DNA from: Streptococcaceae bacterium
Lineage (GTDB): Bacteria > Bacillota > Bacilli > Lactobacillales > Streptococcaceae
Length of the DNA: 17,317 nt
Assembly: GCA_031270215.1 (NCBI GenBank)
Contig: JAISYB010000123.1
Location: 1 to 17,317, forward strand
Direction: 5' to 3'
A program made the position numbers and the translations under genes. The notes beneath the pieces were generated by a model. The model saw only the letters and a list, made by a program, of their open reading frames with translations. It was not told the DNA's origin and did no database searches. Positions 7,012-14,364 of the stretch are shown piece after piece; the first letter of the stretch is position 1, and every line of letters starts with the position of its first letter.

Positions 7012-7029
7012 AAGCAATTCCTATGCCAA
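7012..7029 (-). promoter_or_regulatory. Sigma-54 (-24/-12) promoter of the PTS operon
   Basis: The minus strand reads TTGGCATAGGAATTGCTT, close to the RpoN consensus TGGCAC-N5-TTGC, with exactly 10 nt between the invariant GG and GC. Transcription would start near 7002, about 24 nt before the EIIA start codon. The divergent gene encodes a GAYTGA-bearing sigma-54 activator, which supports the call strongly. Confidence 0.85.
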
Positions 7030-7098
7030 CACGCTAAAGTTACTCACTACTATATGATATCCACAGCTTTACTCGCCATATAAAAGTCTATATTCCTC

Positions 7099-7160
7099 CG
7101 TTTTAATCTTTATTTAAAAACGTTTTAATCTTATAAAAACCGTTTTTTCTGTTATAAAAC
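7099..7160. repeat. Three tandem 20-22 bp repeats, probable activator (UAS) site
   Basis: Units begin with CGTTTT at 7099, 7121 and 7141: CGTTTTAATCTTTATTTAAA plus two more bases, then CGTTTTAATCTTATAAAAAC, then CGTTTTTTCTGTTATAAAAC. They lie about 70-130 bp upstream of the -24 element, the usual distance for enhancer sites of sigma-54 activators, and near-helical-repeat spacing (20-22 bp) would put bound subunits on one face of the DNA. Binding by the LevR-like protein is inferred. Confidence 0.6.
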
Positions 7161-7195
7161 AAAACGCTTTATCCATTTTTTTGGTAAAAAACAAC

Positions 7196-7221
7196 GAAGT
7201 GTGTTATTTGCAACACACTTC
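7196..7221. promoter_or_regulatory. Perfect 10-bp inverted repeat upstream of the levR-like promoter
   Basis: Arms GAAGTGTGTT and AACACACTTC are exact complements separated by ATTTGC. It ends 20 nt before the -35 of the regulator gene. It could be an operator for another regulator or for autocontrol. It could also be a terminator stem reading leftward, since GTTGTTTTTT follows on the minus strand, but no minus-strand gene ends there. Confidence 0.45.
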
Positions 7222-7241
7222 AAAAAAGAAAACACACAACT

Positions 7242-7270
7242 TTGACAAAATAAGATAGAACGCTTACAAT
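7242..7270 (+). promoter_or_regulatory. Sigma-A promoter of the levR-like regulator
   Basis: Perfect TTGACA, 17-nt spacer, TACAAT. Start expected near 7277, giving a leader of about 25 nt with AGGAGG 5 nt before the ATG. Confidence 0.85.
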
Positions 7271-7301
7271 CTATCTAGTATGAATGAAGTAGGAGGAAAA
7301 C

Positions 7302-9941
7302 ATGGGAAGAATCGAAACAATCTATCAATACATCAAAAAACTCCCTGAAGGAACAACGGTGACCGCACAGGAAATCGCCAGTCAGCTACACATAGACAGA
7401 GCTAATACCAGCAGCGATCTCAATGCATTGGTCAAGCAGGAGCGCCTAAAAAAAGAAGGGAGTCGTCCGGTTCGCTTCTCATTGCCCGAGCAGCCATTTC
7501 ACTCCTCGGTTGACCCTTTCAGTCAAAAAAATCCCAGTCTGAAAAATAGTATCGAGCAGGCTAAAGCAGCTGTTTTATATCCTCCTCAACGAATGCACAT
7601 TTTACTCAGCGGTCAAACAGGTGTAGGGAAGAGTATGTTTGCGGAGGTGATTTATCGTTTCTCTCAAGAACAGCAGCAAATTGCTTCAACAGCTAAACTT
7701 GTCACCTTCAATTGTGCAGATTATGCGAGTAATCCACAGCTGATTCTCGGACAGCTTTTTGGCGTGCGCGAAGGCGCTTATACAGGCGCTGTTGTCAGTC
7801 GCAGCGGACTGATTGAAGAAGCTGATGGCGGAATTCTATTTCTTGATGAAGTCCACCGTCTTAGTCCAGAATCACAGGAAATGCTTTTCACCTTCATTGA
7901 TAAAAAAGTGTTTCATGCCTTAGGGGAAACATCATTTGACCGAACATCCGATGTACAGCTGATTTGTGCAACAACAGAGGACATTGACTCCTCTCTTTTA
8001 CAGACCTTTACGCGTCGAATCCCGATGAAAATTCATTTACCTTCTTTGGAGGAACGGAGGTTGAATGAACGCCTCAATCTCATTACAGATTTTTTTAGTG
8101 ATGAAGCCCATAACTTAAACCGTAACATCAAGGTTTCAATGAACTCTCTTCGGGGACTTCTCAGCTATCCCTGCCCGAGTAATATCGGACAATTGAAAAC
8201 GGATGTCCAACTATTGTGTGCGCAAAGTTATGCCCGTTCCCTTTCCAGTAAGCAGGAAGCCTTGACGATTACCAGTTATGATTTGCCTGACACAATCAAA
8301 GAAGGGCTTTATTCCTCTGAGAAAAGAAGTGATTTGTGGAAGCTGACTGCCGCTTACTCGACCCGTTTCGTTGACTTTCAAAAAGACCAAAAAAACCGTC
8401 TACCATTCTCTGAAAACGAGCCACATGATATTTATCAATTGATCGACCATAAAATCACTGATATGGAAAAAATCGGTTTGAACGCCAAAGCGACTAAAGA
8501 AGTGGTCGATATGACGATTCAGGATTTCTTCCATTCACTGAGTACACATACAACCGACAACAATGACAGCATCGTCAATCTGGTTGGTCATGAGATTTTC
8601 AGTACAGCAAAACGCTTTTTGACAGCTGCAGCTACTTATCCTGACAGTTACTCGGATAGTGTTGTTTCAGGATTAGCCATTCATCTACACAATCTATTGG
8701 CGCGAATCAAAAGTGGACAACGGATTGTCAATCCAAAGCTAGATGAAATCAAGCAGCAACAAGAAATATATTATAATATCGCAGACAAGAATAAAGAAAT
8801 CATCGAGAACGATTTAGCTGTTAAGCTCCCCGATGGCGAAGTAGGATTTCTAACATTATTTTTAATTCCACAAATCATCAATGAGGAAACCGCTAAAGTC
8901 AAGATACTCGTTGTTGCCCACGGAGAAGCGACCGCCTCCAGTATGAGTGATCTCGTCAATGACTTGTTAGGAAATCAAGCAGTAATTGCTTTCAACATGC
9001 CGTTAACCTGCAAACCGAAAAACATGCTAGTTGAAATCGAAGCCTATCTGAATCAAATCCCAAATACGGATATTCTTATCTTATCCGACATGGGGTCATT
9101 AACAAATTTTGCAGATGAACTTCAGAAGAATACAGAGAAACACGTACGATGTGTCGATTTAGTGAGTACCCTACATGTACTTGAAGCCAGCCGAAAAGCT
9201 CATCTCGGCTATACACTGAATGAAATCGTTACTGATATTAGAAAGATTACCCATATGAAAGAAACAGCTAAAGCAGGTGAAACAACAGTCACTCCGAAAA
9301 AGGGCTTTATTCTAACTGCCTGTACAACCGGAAGTGGCTCTGCCCGACTATTAAAGGAGCTGCTAAACAAGCAATTGAACCGATACGATGACTATGTAGA
9401 GATTCTCTCACTCCAGATAACGAATGAAGCGATGCTTGAAAAGGAACTATTGACCGTCAAGCAACAAGGAGAAATTCTTTGTTATGTGAGCACCTTCAAA
9501 ATCACAACCCTCCGCTGTCCCTACTTCAATGTATCTCAAGCTTTTAGCAATGATGCCCTTGAACGAATGCAGCAGCTGATTGATTTTGACTTCACCTCAA
9601 ATCTGGCGATTCAAAATGTTGCGCCCATGATTCAAAACCTAGACGGGACGATTCTTTTGGAAAATATCAAAAACTGGATTATTGCTGTAGAGCAACAATT
9701 GGGATTAGAAATTTCATCTGAAATCAAAATCGGCTTGATGTGCCACCTTGCCAGCGTGATTGATAGCTTGAAACAGAGCAGCCAGCCCTCTTTTGAGCAA
9801 CAGGTCACTCCTGTATCAGACAACGAACAACGTCTATACAATGAGCTGCGTTCACTTGAGCTGATTTACAGCGTTACTTTTTCACAAGAAAACTTCGACC
9901 ATGTATTAGCTTATGTATTTAAGCAAAAATTCAATCTATAA
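7302..9941 (+). CDS. levR: LevR/ManR-type sigma-54 activator with PRD and PTS-like domains
   Basis: 879 residues. Order: winged-helix DNA-binding domain (about 1-60); AAA+ sigma-54 activator domain with Walker A GQTGVGKS (104-111), sigma-54 contact loop GAYTGA (158-163), Walker B ILFLDE (178-183) and arginines 238-239; PRD1 with GLAIHLHN (H461, H463); EIIA-Man-like domain with VVAHGEA (H540); EIIB-Gat-like domain with TACTTGSGSA (C674); PRD2 with GLMCHL (H815). Such proteins drive RpoN-dependent PTS operons, and their activity is set by phosphorylation from HPr and the cognate EIIB. In PRD1 the place where a second histidine is usual (x-FLTxHL) reads FLTLFL (F520). It is divergent from the PTS operon it most likely controls. 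The symbol denotes the family, not proven fructose/levan function. Confidence 0.92.
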   Translation: MGRIETIYQYIKKLPEGTTVTAQEIASQLHIDRANTSSDLNALVKQERLKKEGSRPVRFSLPEQPFHSSVDPFSQKNPSLKNSIEQAKAAVLYPPQRMHILLSGQTGVGKSMFAEVIYRFSQEQQQIASTAKLVTFNCADYASNPQLILGQLFGVREGAYTGAVVSRSGLIEEADGGILFLDEVHRLSPESQEMLFTFIDKKVFHALGETSFDRTSDVQLICATTEDIDSSLLQTFTRRIPMKIHLPSLEERRLNERLNLITDFFSDEAHNLNRNIKVSMNSLRGLLSYPCPSNIGQLKTDVQLLCAQSYARSLSSKQEALTITSYDLPDTIKEGLYSSEKRSDLWKLTAAYSTRFVDFQKDQKNRLPFSENEPHDIYQLIDHKITDMEKIGLNAKATKEVVDMTIQDFFHSLSTHTTDNNDSIVNLVGHEIFSTAKRFLTAAATYPDSYSDSVVSGLAIHLHNLLARIKSGQRIVNPKLDEIKQQQEIYYNIADKNKEIIENDLAVKLPDGEVGFLTLFLIPQIINEETAKVKILVVAHGEATASSMSDLVNDLLGNQAVIAFNMPLTCKPKNMLVEIEAYLNQIPNTDILILSDMGSLTNFADELQKNTEKHVRCVDLVSTLHVLEASRKAHLGYTLNEIVTDIRKITHMKETAKAGETTVTPKKGFILTACTTGSGSARLLKELLNKQLNRYDDYVEILSLQITNEAMLEKELLTVKQQGEILCYVSTFKITTLRCPYFNVSQAFSNDALERMQQLIDFDFTSNLAIQNVAPMIQNLDGTILLENIKNWIIAVEQQLGLEISSEIKIGLMCHLASVIDSLKQSSQPSFEQQVTPVSDNEQRLYNELRSLELIYSVTFSQENFDHVLAYVFKQKFNL

Positions 9942-9950
9942 TGTTTTATT

Positions 9951-9988
9951 AAAAGGACTCCGTATCGTTAAAATACAGAGCCCTTTTT
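9951..9988. terminator. Bidirectional terminator between levR-like gene and rny
   Basis: AAAAGGACTCCGTAT pairs with ATACAGAGCCCTTTT apart from two mismatches, loop CGTTAAA, with T-runs on both strands. It serves the convergent ends of the regulator (10 nt downstream of its stop) and rny. Confidence 0.85.
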
Positions 9989-10028
9989 GCTTATTTATTA
10001 AAATCCGAAAATTACTGGTCAATTTTTC

Positions 10029-11642
10029 CTATTTTGCATAGTCAATCGCGCGTGTTTCCCTAACGACTGTTACTTTAATATGTCCGGGATAATCAAGCTC
10101 GTTTTCAATTCTCGTCTTAATGTCATGCACCAAATGTATCGCTTCTGTGTCATTAATCACCTCAGGCTTAACCATTACGCGGACTTCTCGACCCGCTTGA
10201 ATGGCAAAGCTTGACTCAACACCCTTAAAGCTATTTGAAATATTTTCCAAATTCTTTAGACGTGTAATGTAGTTTTCAAGTGACTCGCTTCTCGCACCTG
10301 GGCGAGCTGCTGAGAGCGCGTCTGCTGCTGCGACCAAAACGGCAATGACTGATGTTGCTTCTGTGTCACCATGATGGGAGGCGATGGTATTGATTACAAC
10401 CGGATTTTCCTTATACTTTTGTGCCAACTCTGCACCAATTTCAACGTGAGAGCCTTCAATTTCGTGATCAAGCGCCTTGCCAATATCATGTAAAAAGCCT
10501 GCGCGTTTAGCTAATGACACATTTTCTCCTAGCTCTCCTGCCAAGACACCAGCCAGTTTAGCAACCTCAATTGAGTGGCTAAGCACATTTTGACCATAAG
10601 AGGTCCTAAAATGCAATCGTCCCATTATTTTGATTAAATCAGGGTGAAGCGTTGCCGCACCAACCTCAAACGCTGCTGCTTCGCCGTATTCACGAACCCT
10701 CTGATCCATTTCCTTACGTGACTTTTCAACCATTTCTTCAATTCTTGCTGGGTGAATCCGTCCGTCTTGGATTAGCGCTTCAAGTGCCATTCGAGCAATC
10801 TCACGCCGGATTGGGTCAAAGCCTGAGAGGACGACCGCCTCAGGTGTATCATCGATAATAATATCGATACCTGTGAGTGTTTCAAGCGCACGGATATTTC
10901 GACCCTCACGCCCGATAATTCTGCCCTTCATCTCGTCATTTGGCAGAGTTACAACAGATACAGTCTGTTCAGCAACTTCATTACCTGAAACACGCTGCAT
11001 TGCAAGCGAGAGAATATTTTTCGCCTTACGATCCGCTTCCTCCTTAGCTTGCAGCTCTGCTTCTTTAATCAGCATTGCTGTTTCATGCGTTAAGTGCTCC
11101 TTGGTTTCAGTTAAGACCACCTCTCGTGCTTGCTCATACGTAAACTGCGCAATTCTTTCAAGCTCGAGCTGCTGTGTTTTGATTAATTCTTCAACTTCCT
11201 GCTTACTGTCATCAACTTGTTTTGATTTTTGAGCTAACTGTTCTTCTCTATCGTTTAAAGCAATCTCTCTTTTGTCACTTTGAATAATCTTCTTATCCAA
11301 AGATTCTTCCCGTTGCAATAAACGATTTTCTTGCTGTTTCAATGAATTTTTTTGGTCTTTAAATTCATTTTCAATTTCAGAACGATATTTTTGACTTTCT
11401 TCCTTTGCTTCTAGTAACGATTCTTTTTTTAATGTTTCAGCTTCCTTTTGTACTAATTTTGATTCAGCTCTGATTTCATCTGATTCAGCTTTGGCAGCTG
11501 CCACAATGTTTCTAGCGTCTTCTTCAGCGATTTTCTTAATATCTTCTTGTTCTTCAGCTTGTTTGTTAGCAAGAACTGTTTTAATTAAAAAACCAATAAC
11601 TAAGCCAATGACAGCGAAAATAATAGTAATTACTGTTGACAT
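10029..11642 (-). CDS. rny: Ribonuclease Y
   Basis: 537 residues from the ATG at 11642, which has AAGGTG upstream. Membrane-anchored endoribonuclease that starts decay of many mRNAs and works with the Gram-positive RNA degradation partners. Order: N-terminal membrane helix (about 2-24), long coiled coil (about 28-210), KH RNA-binding domain with GRIIGREGRN (240-249), HD metal-dependent domain with LHDIGKALDHE (His385-Asp386). Length agrees with the ~520-residue B. subtilis enzyme. An in-frame GTG at 11690 would add 16 residues, but it would sit at the transcription start without a ribosome binding site. Monocistronic here, with its own promoter. Confidence 0.96.
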   Translation of the reverse strand: MSTVITIIFAVIGLVIGFLIKTVLANKQAEEQEDIKKIAEEDARNIVAAAKAESDEIRAESKLVQKEAETLKKESLLEAKEESQKYRSEIENEFKDQKNSLKQQENRLLQREESLDKKIIQSDKREIALNDREEQLAQKSKQVDDSKQEVEELIKTQQLELERIAQFTYEQAREVVLTETKEHLTHETAMLIKEAELQAKEEADRKAKNILSLAMQRVSGNEVAEQTVSVVTLPNDEMKGRIIGREGRNIRALETLTGIDIIIDDTPEAVVLSGFDPIRREIARMALEALIQDGRIHPARIEEMVEKSRKEMDQRVREYGEAAAFEVGAATLHPDLIKIMGRLHFRTSYGQNVLSHSIEVAKLAGVLAGELGENVSLAKRAGFLHDIGKALDHEIEGSHVEIGAELAQKYKENPVVINTIASHHGDTEATSVIAVLVAAADALSAARPGARSESLENYITRLKNLENISNSFKGVESSFAIQAGREVRVMVKPEVINDTEAIHLVHDIKTRIENELDYPGHIKVTVVRETRAIDYAK

Positions 11643-11698
11643 ATTTTCACCTTCATCTTTTATTTTTGCATGTGAGTTAAAAACTCCCACACCCTTTA

Positions 11699-11727
11699 AT
11701 TTTAGCCTTTCATTATTCTTTAGTCAA
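11699..11727 (-). promoter_or_regulatory. Promoter of rny
   Basis: Minus strand TTGACT, 17-nt spacer, TAAAAT. Start near 11692, leaving a ~50-nt leader that can fold GTG-GAGTT against AACTC-CAC (one bulged G) before the ribosome binding site; any effect on rny translation is speculative. Confidence 0.8.
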
Positions 11728-11754
11728 ACGTTTCCTTCACTTTTTAATATGTAA

Positions 11755-11883
11755 TTTAGCGAATGCTTTCTGCGCATGAATGTTGCACCGATATATCCAG
11801 TACCCCAACATCTATACGCTTAACGCTTTCTGAATAAATATTTCGTGTTCTGCACTCACTGCGTAAAAAACGTCACGGCAAGC
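11755..11883. other. Intergenic stretch with no recognised feature
   Basis: About 130 bp between the rny promoter and the terminator of the 63-aa gene. Reads GCTTTCTG twice about 60 bp apart; nothing else stands out. Confidence 0.4.
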
Positions 11884-11913
11884 AAAAAAAGGACTGAAAT
11901 TAATCAGCCTTTT
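11884..11913 (-). terminator. Terminator overlapping the stop codon of the 63-aa gene
   Basis: AAAAGG and CTGA pair with TCAG and CCTTTT (one bulged T), loop TTAATT, followed by seven Ts. The TGA stop codon of the small gene lies inside the 5' arm, so ribosomes finishing translation would cover the stem. Confidence 0.8.
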
Positions 11914-12095
11914 AAATTGATTTCACGTTCAGATATAAGCTGCTTTAACTCGTTCAAGTCGTCTAGTTCGGCATATTTATTAATAAAAGTTTTAGCTGCA
12001 CTTCTTGCTGATTGTTTGCGTGTTTTTTCTCTATTGCGCTCTCGATATGCTTGCGTTGCCCTTTTTTGAGCTTCACTCGTTTTCTTCTCACTCAT
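11904..12095 (-). CDS. Small basic protein of unknown function (63 aa)
   Basis: MSEKKTSEAQKRATQAYRER opens a 63-residue protein rich in Arg and Lys in its first half, followed by an acidic-amphipathic helix ending in LKQLISERE. Small proteins with the EAQKRAT-x-x-YR-x-RN pattern occur in other Firmicutes without known function; the basic half may bind nucleic acid (inference). GGGGTGG lies 4 nt before the ATG. A weak promoter is possible (TTGCGC, 16 nt, TATTTA). The well-formed terminator at its end and the good start support a real gene. Not obviously phage- or plasmid-linked in this window. Confidence 0.7.
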   Translation of the reverse strand: MSEKKTSEAQKRATQAYRERNREKTRKQSARSAAKTFINKYAELDDLNELKQLISEREINLKG

Positions 12096-12141
12096 ACTAC
12101 CACCCCAAAATTAATTTAAATATTGATAATTAAAAAAAGCG

Positions 12142-12153
12142 CAAAATATTTTG
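12142..12153. promoter_or_regulatory. 12-bp AT-rich palindrome upstream of the 63-aa gene
   Basis: CAAAATATTTTG is a perfect palindrome lying about 50 bp before the small gene and just past the terminator of element copy 2, near the possible -35. It could be an operator; chance is also likely at this composition. Confidence 0.25.
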
Positions 12154-12161
12154 TGGAGATG

Positions 12162-12193
12162 AAAAAAATAGGCTGACCCAAAAGTCGCACCTA
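12162..12193 (-). terminator. Terminator after element copy 2
   Basis: On the minus strand TAGG pairs with CCTA and GAC with GTC across a small internal loop, followed by TTTTTTT. The stem is imperfect but the T-run is strong. It closes the transcript of the three-gene operon plus the element. Confidence 0.6.
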
Positions 12194-12194
12194 G

Positions 12195-12400
12195 TTTAAT
12201 GTTCGTGATTCACGGGAGACAAACAGTGCCGACTAGTCAGCATCTAAGGTAAAGCGGCTAAGGCACGTTGCCACTAGCTTTTCCGTAAGCCACTAAAGCG
12301 GCAACTTCACTTGCCTGGAAAGCGATAATTTTCCGAACATTGATGAATATTTGTCATCAATTTCCTAATTGCTACATCGTTAAACGATGAATCCCACCTT
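12195..12400 (-). ncRNA. Structured repeat element, copy 2 (unrecognised)
   Basis: 206 nt starting 3 nt after the stop of the 381-aa gene and on the same strand; counterpart of 3377-3584. Shared blocks at 12360-12378 (19 of 19), 12284-12296, 12265-12275 (11 of 11) and 12225-12239. The main hairpin is GTTGCC and CTTT (12305-12295) against AAAG and GGCAAC (12281-12267). Other local hairpins are CATCG/CGATG, TTGATGA/TCATCAA and GCTGA/TCGGC with loop CTAG. No ORF with a ribosome binding site is seen. The only co-directional gene downstream is the 63-aa gene, beyond the terminator. Confidence 0.65.
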
Positions 12401-12403
12401 CTT

Positions 12404-13549
12404 TTAGATTAGCTGATTTAAAACTTTATTTTCATTGACAATCGCTTCAAAAGTCTGATTAATTTCATCAAATAATGCCTTTTGATCGGGCGTGAGCAAA
12501 TAAATCATCGATGAGCTAAATAAAAGTCGCTTACTCGGCAAAGTTCCAATGATAGCTTGAAATTCTTTTTGCAAACCATCTAGGTGCTCGGTCGTCACTT
12601 CAAGTGGTGCTTCACGCAAAAACTTCTCAAAGCGTTCGTGCTTACCACCGATATACTTAAATGTATCCTCGTGATACTCCCATAGCTCGACTAACTTATT
12701 TGCTTTGACAACTGTCTTCTCAAAGCTATAAATATTAACTTCCTTGTAATTGACACCCTTCACCAACTCTTTACGTTGATTTTTTGGCGATAATGCATTC
12801 TTCAAGAGCTTAGCCGCTTCAGCTTTAGCAGCCAATTTCTTTTTCAAATTTAGATTATTTGAACGATGAATTGCTTGCGAATCCTCCGCTTCAGTGCCTA
12901 ATTCATCTATTGACTCACTCAGCTTTTCCTGTTCTAGCGCCTGCTCTGCTGCTTTATATGACAAAAAAGGGCTATCAACAATAAAAGTTTCCCCTAATTC
13001 CTTAGCACTTTTATCATCAATAATATCAAACGCCCCAGAAATAATGTTTTTCTTTTCCAGCAAAATATCATCATAAAGCGTATTTATCTGTGTTTTTCCA
13101 TCAATTAGTGCATTTGAACGCTTTTGATATGACCAATAAATCCGTTCGACCTCATGGCTCCAGACCAAAACGGTGAAGCCTGTGTCAGTTTTCTTATCCA
13201 AAAAAAACAAGCTCTTGCCATTAGACGAAAAAGAAAAGGCTAAATATTTTAAATGCAGAATAATCTCTAAGCCTTTCTTCTCGGCAACTACCTGATACAA
13301 GACTTTTTGTGGAAAATTTTTCTCGAAATCTTCCATAATTCCTTCGTAATCCGGTTGCTGCTCCCATGGCAAAGAAATATCCTGCTTGTATTCTCTAACC
13401 TTGCGCTTTTTCAATTGATTTAATAAATATTCTTTGTAGTATTCTCGATTAAAGGGTGTCTTGAAATATCCTTCAAAACACTCTTGAAGCTGCTTTAAAA
13501 ATTGTTCTTTAATATCTGGTTGAACAAATTTAAAAACAATATCGCTCAT
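12404..13549 (-). CDS. Protein of unknown function (381 aa), last gene of a three-gene operon
   Basis: Not recognised. 381 residues, no signal peptide or membrane segment. The N-terminal ~200 residues look like a mixed alpha/beta domain with aromatic-rich strands (SLFFLDKKTDTGFTVLVWSH, then ERIYWSYQ). A charged Ala/Lys/Glu linker follows (about 205-265, AAKAEAAKLLKNALSPKNQ). A helical C-terminal domain comes last, with KLVELWEYHEDTFKYIGGKH and RLLFSSSMIYLLTPDQKALF. AGGTGAG precedes the ATG, 7 nt after the coiled-coil gene's stop, so it is almost certainly co-transcribed with it. The two are likely partners; function cannot be stated. Confidence 0.8.
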   Translation of the reverse strand: MSDIVFKFVQPDIKEQFLKQLQECFEGYFKTPFNREYYKEYLLNQLKKRKVREYKQDISLPWEQQPDYEGIMEDFEKNFPQKVLYQVVAEKKGLEIILHLKYLAFSFSSNGKSLFFLDKKTDTGFTVLVWSHEVERIYWSYQKRSNALIDGKTQINTLYDDILLEKKNIISGAFDIIDDKSAKELGETFIVDSPFLSYKAAEQALEQEKLSESIDELGTEAEDSQAIHRSNNLNLKKKLAAKAEAAKLLKNALSPKNQRKELVKGVNYKEVNIYSFEKTVVKANKLVELWEYHEDTFKYIGGKHERFEKFLREAPLEVTTEHLDGLQKEFQAIIGTLPSKRLLFSSSMIYLLTPDQKALFDEINQTFEAIVNENKVLNQLI

Positions 13550-13556
13550 ATCTCAC

Positions 13557-14321
13557 CTATTCTTCTGCTAATAAACGGTCAATTTCTTCCTGTGGATTCG
13601 TTTCAAAGAACTGACCAAAGATACTTTTTACACCCTGATCAAATTGTTTCATTTTAGTATATAAATCTTCTACTTCTGTGCGCAAAATTTCCCGCTTTGT
13701 TGAAATTGTAGCTAGCGTATCTGTTACTTCTCTTCTAGCTTCAGCAATCAGCTCATTACTTTTCTCCTCAGCAAGCATTAAAATCTCATCTCTACGCTCT
13801 GTCGCCTCGATAAGCAACCGACTTGCTTCTTCCTGCGCTTCAGCATTAATCCGCTCAGCCTCAGCTTCGGCTGAACGCTTCGTTTCATCTGCAATCTGTA
13901 AGGCTTCTAAGCGAAGCTCCGTGATGTCCTGCTCATTGTATTTCGGCTGTTTTGCCCTTAATTCCGAATTTTCACTAGATAAACGTTGATTGTCATTTTC
14001 AAGTCTTGCATTTGAAATCTTCACATTTGCTAATTCTTCAATAGAATCTGATTTAGCCAAATATTTTTCGTTTAACGCTTCATATTTTTTACTTGTCGCT
14101 CTCAGATCTTCGTGAAGTGCAGCAATTTGCTGCTCCTTAGCTTTGATTTCCTCGTAAACATTGTCTAATTGATTTAACTGCTCTCTTTTGGCTTGCAACT
14201 CTTCTGTTACTTTAGCTAATCGAGCTTTTAAACCGTTGTTTTCATCAGTCAGTGTTTGTAGCTCAATCTCTAGTCCCGCTAATTCCGACTTACTAATCTT
14301 TTTTCCCGCACTTCTCATCAT
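13557..14321 (-). CDS. Long coiled-coil protein of unknown function (254 aa)
   Basis: Not assigned to a family. Nearly the whole chain (about residues 10-225) is heptad-rich coiled coil. It includes an Ala/Glu/Arg stretch at about 145-195 (AEAEAERINAEAQEEASRLL) of the kind seen in DivIVA-like, ATP-synthase b and RNase Y stalks. It ends in a short FGQFFETNPQEEIDRLLAEE tail that could be a docking segment. No membrane segment. GGAGG lies 8 nt before the first of two ATGs, so 14321 is preferred. It starts 43 nt after the stop of the two-TM gene and may link that membrane protein to the 381-aa protein (inference). DivIVA-type polar or septal scaffold is possible, but the signature DivIVA N-terminus is not seen. 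Confidence 0.8.
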   Translation of the reverse strand: MMRSAGKKISKSELAGLEIELQTLTDENNGLKARLAKVTEELQAKREQLNQLDNVYEEIKAKEQQIAALHEDLRATSKKYEALNEKYLAKSDSIEELANVKISNARLENDNQRLSSENSELRAKQPKYNEQDITELRLEALQIADETKRSAEAEAERINAEAQEEASRLLIEATERRDEILMLAEEKSNELIAEARREVTDTLATISTKREILRTEVEDLYTKMKQFDQGVKSIFGQFFETNPQEEIDRLLAEE

Positions 14322-14364
14322 ATCTGAAACCTCCTATTAAAATCGTATCTGTACTATTTGTTAA

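Noticed and set aside
10652..11232. Plus-strand ORFs opposite rny (68 and 119 aa)
   Set aside because: Ser/Ala/Leu-rich antisense shadows of a conserved gene.
11643..11690. GTG at 11690 as start of RNase Y (16 extra residues)
   Set aside because: It coincides with the predicted transcription start and has no ribosome binding site; the ATG at 11642 has one and puts the membrane helix at the N-terminus.
11719..11735. CcpA cre-like sequence around the rny -35 (GGAAACGTTTGAC)
   Set aside because: The AAACGTTT core is palindromic, but flanking positions do not match the consensus well.
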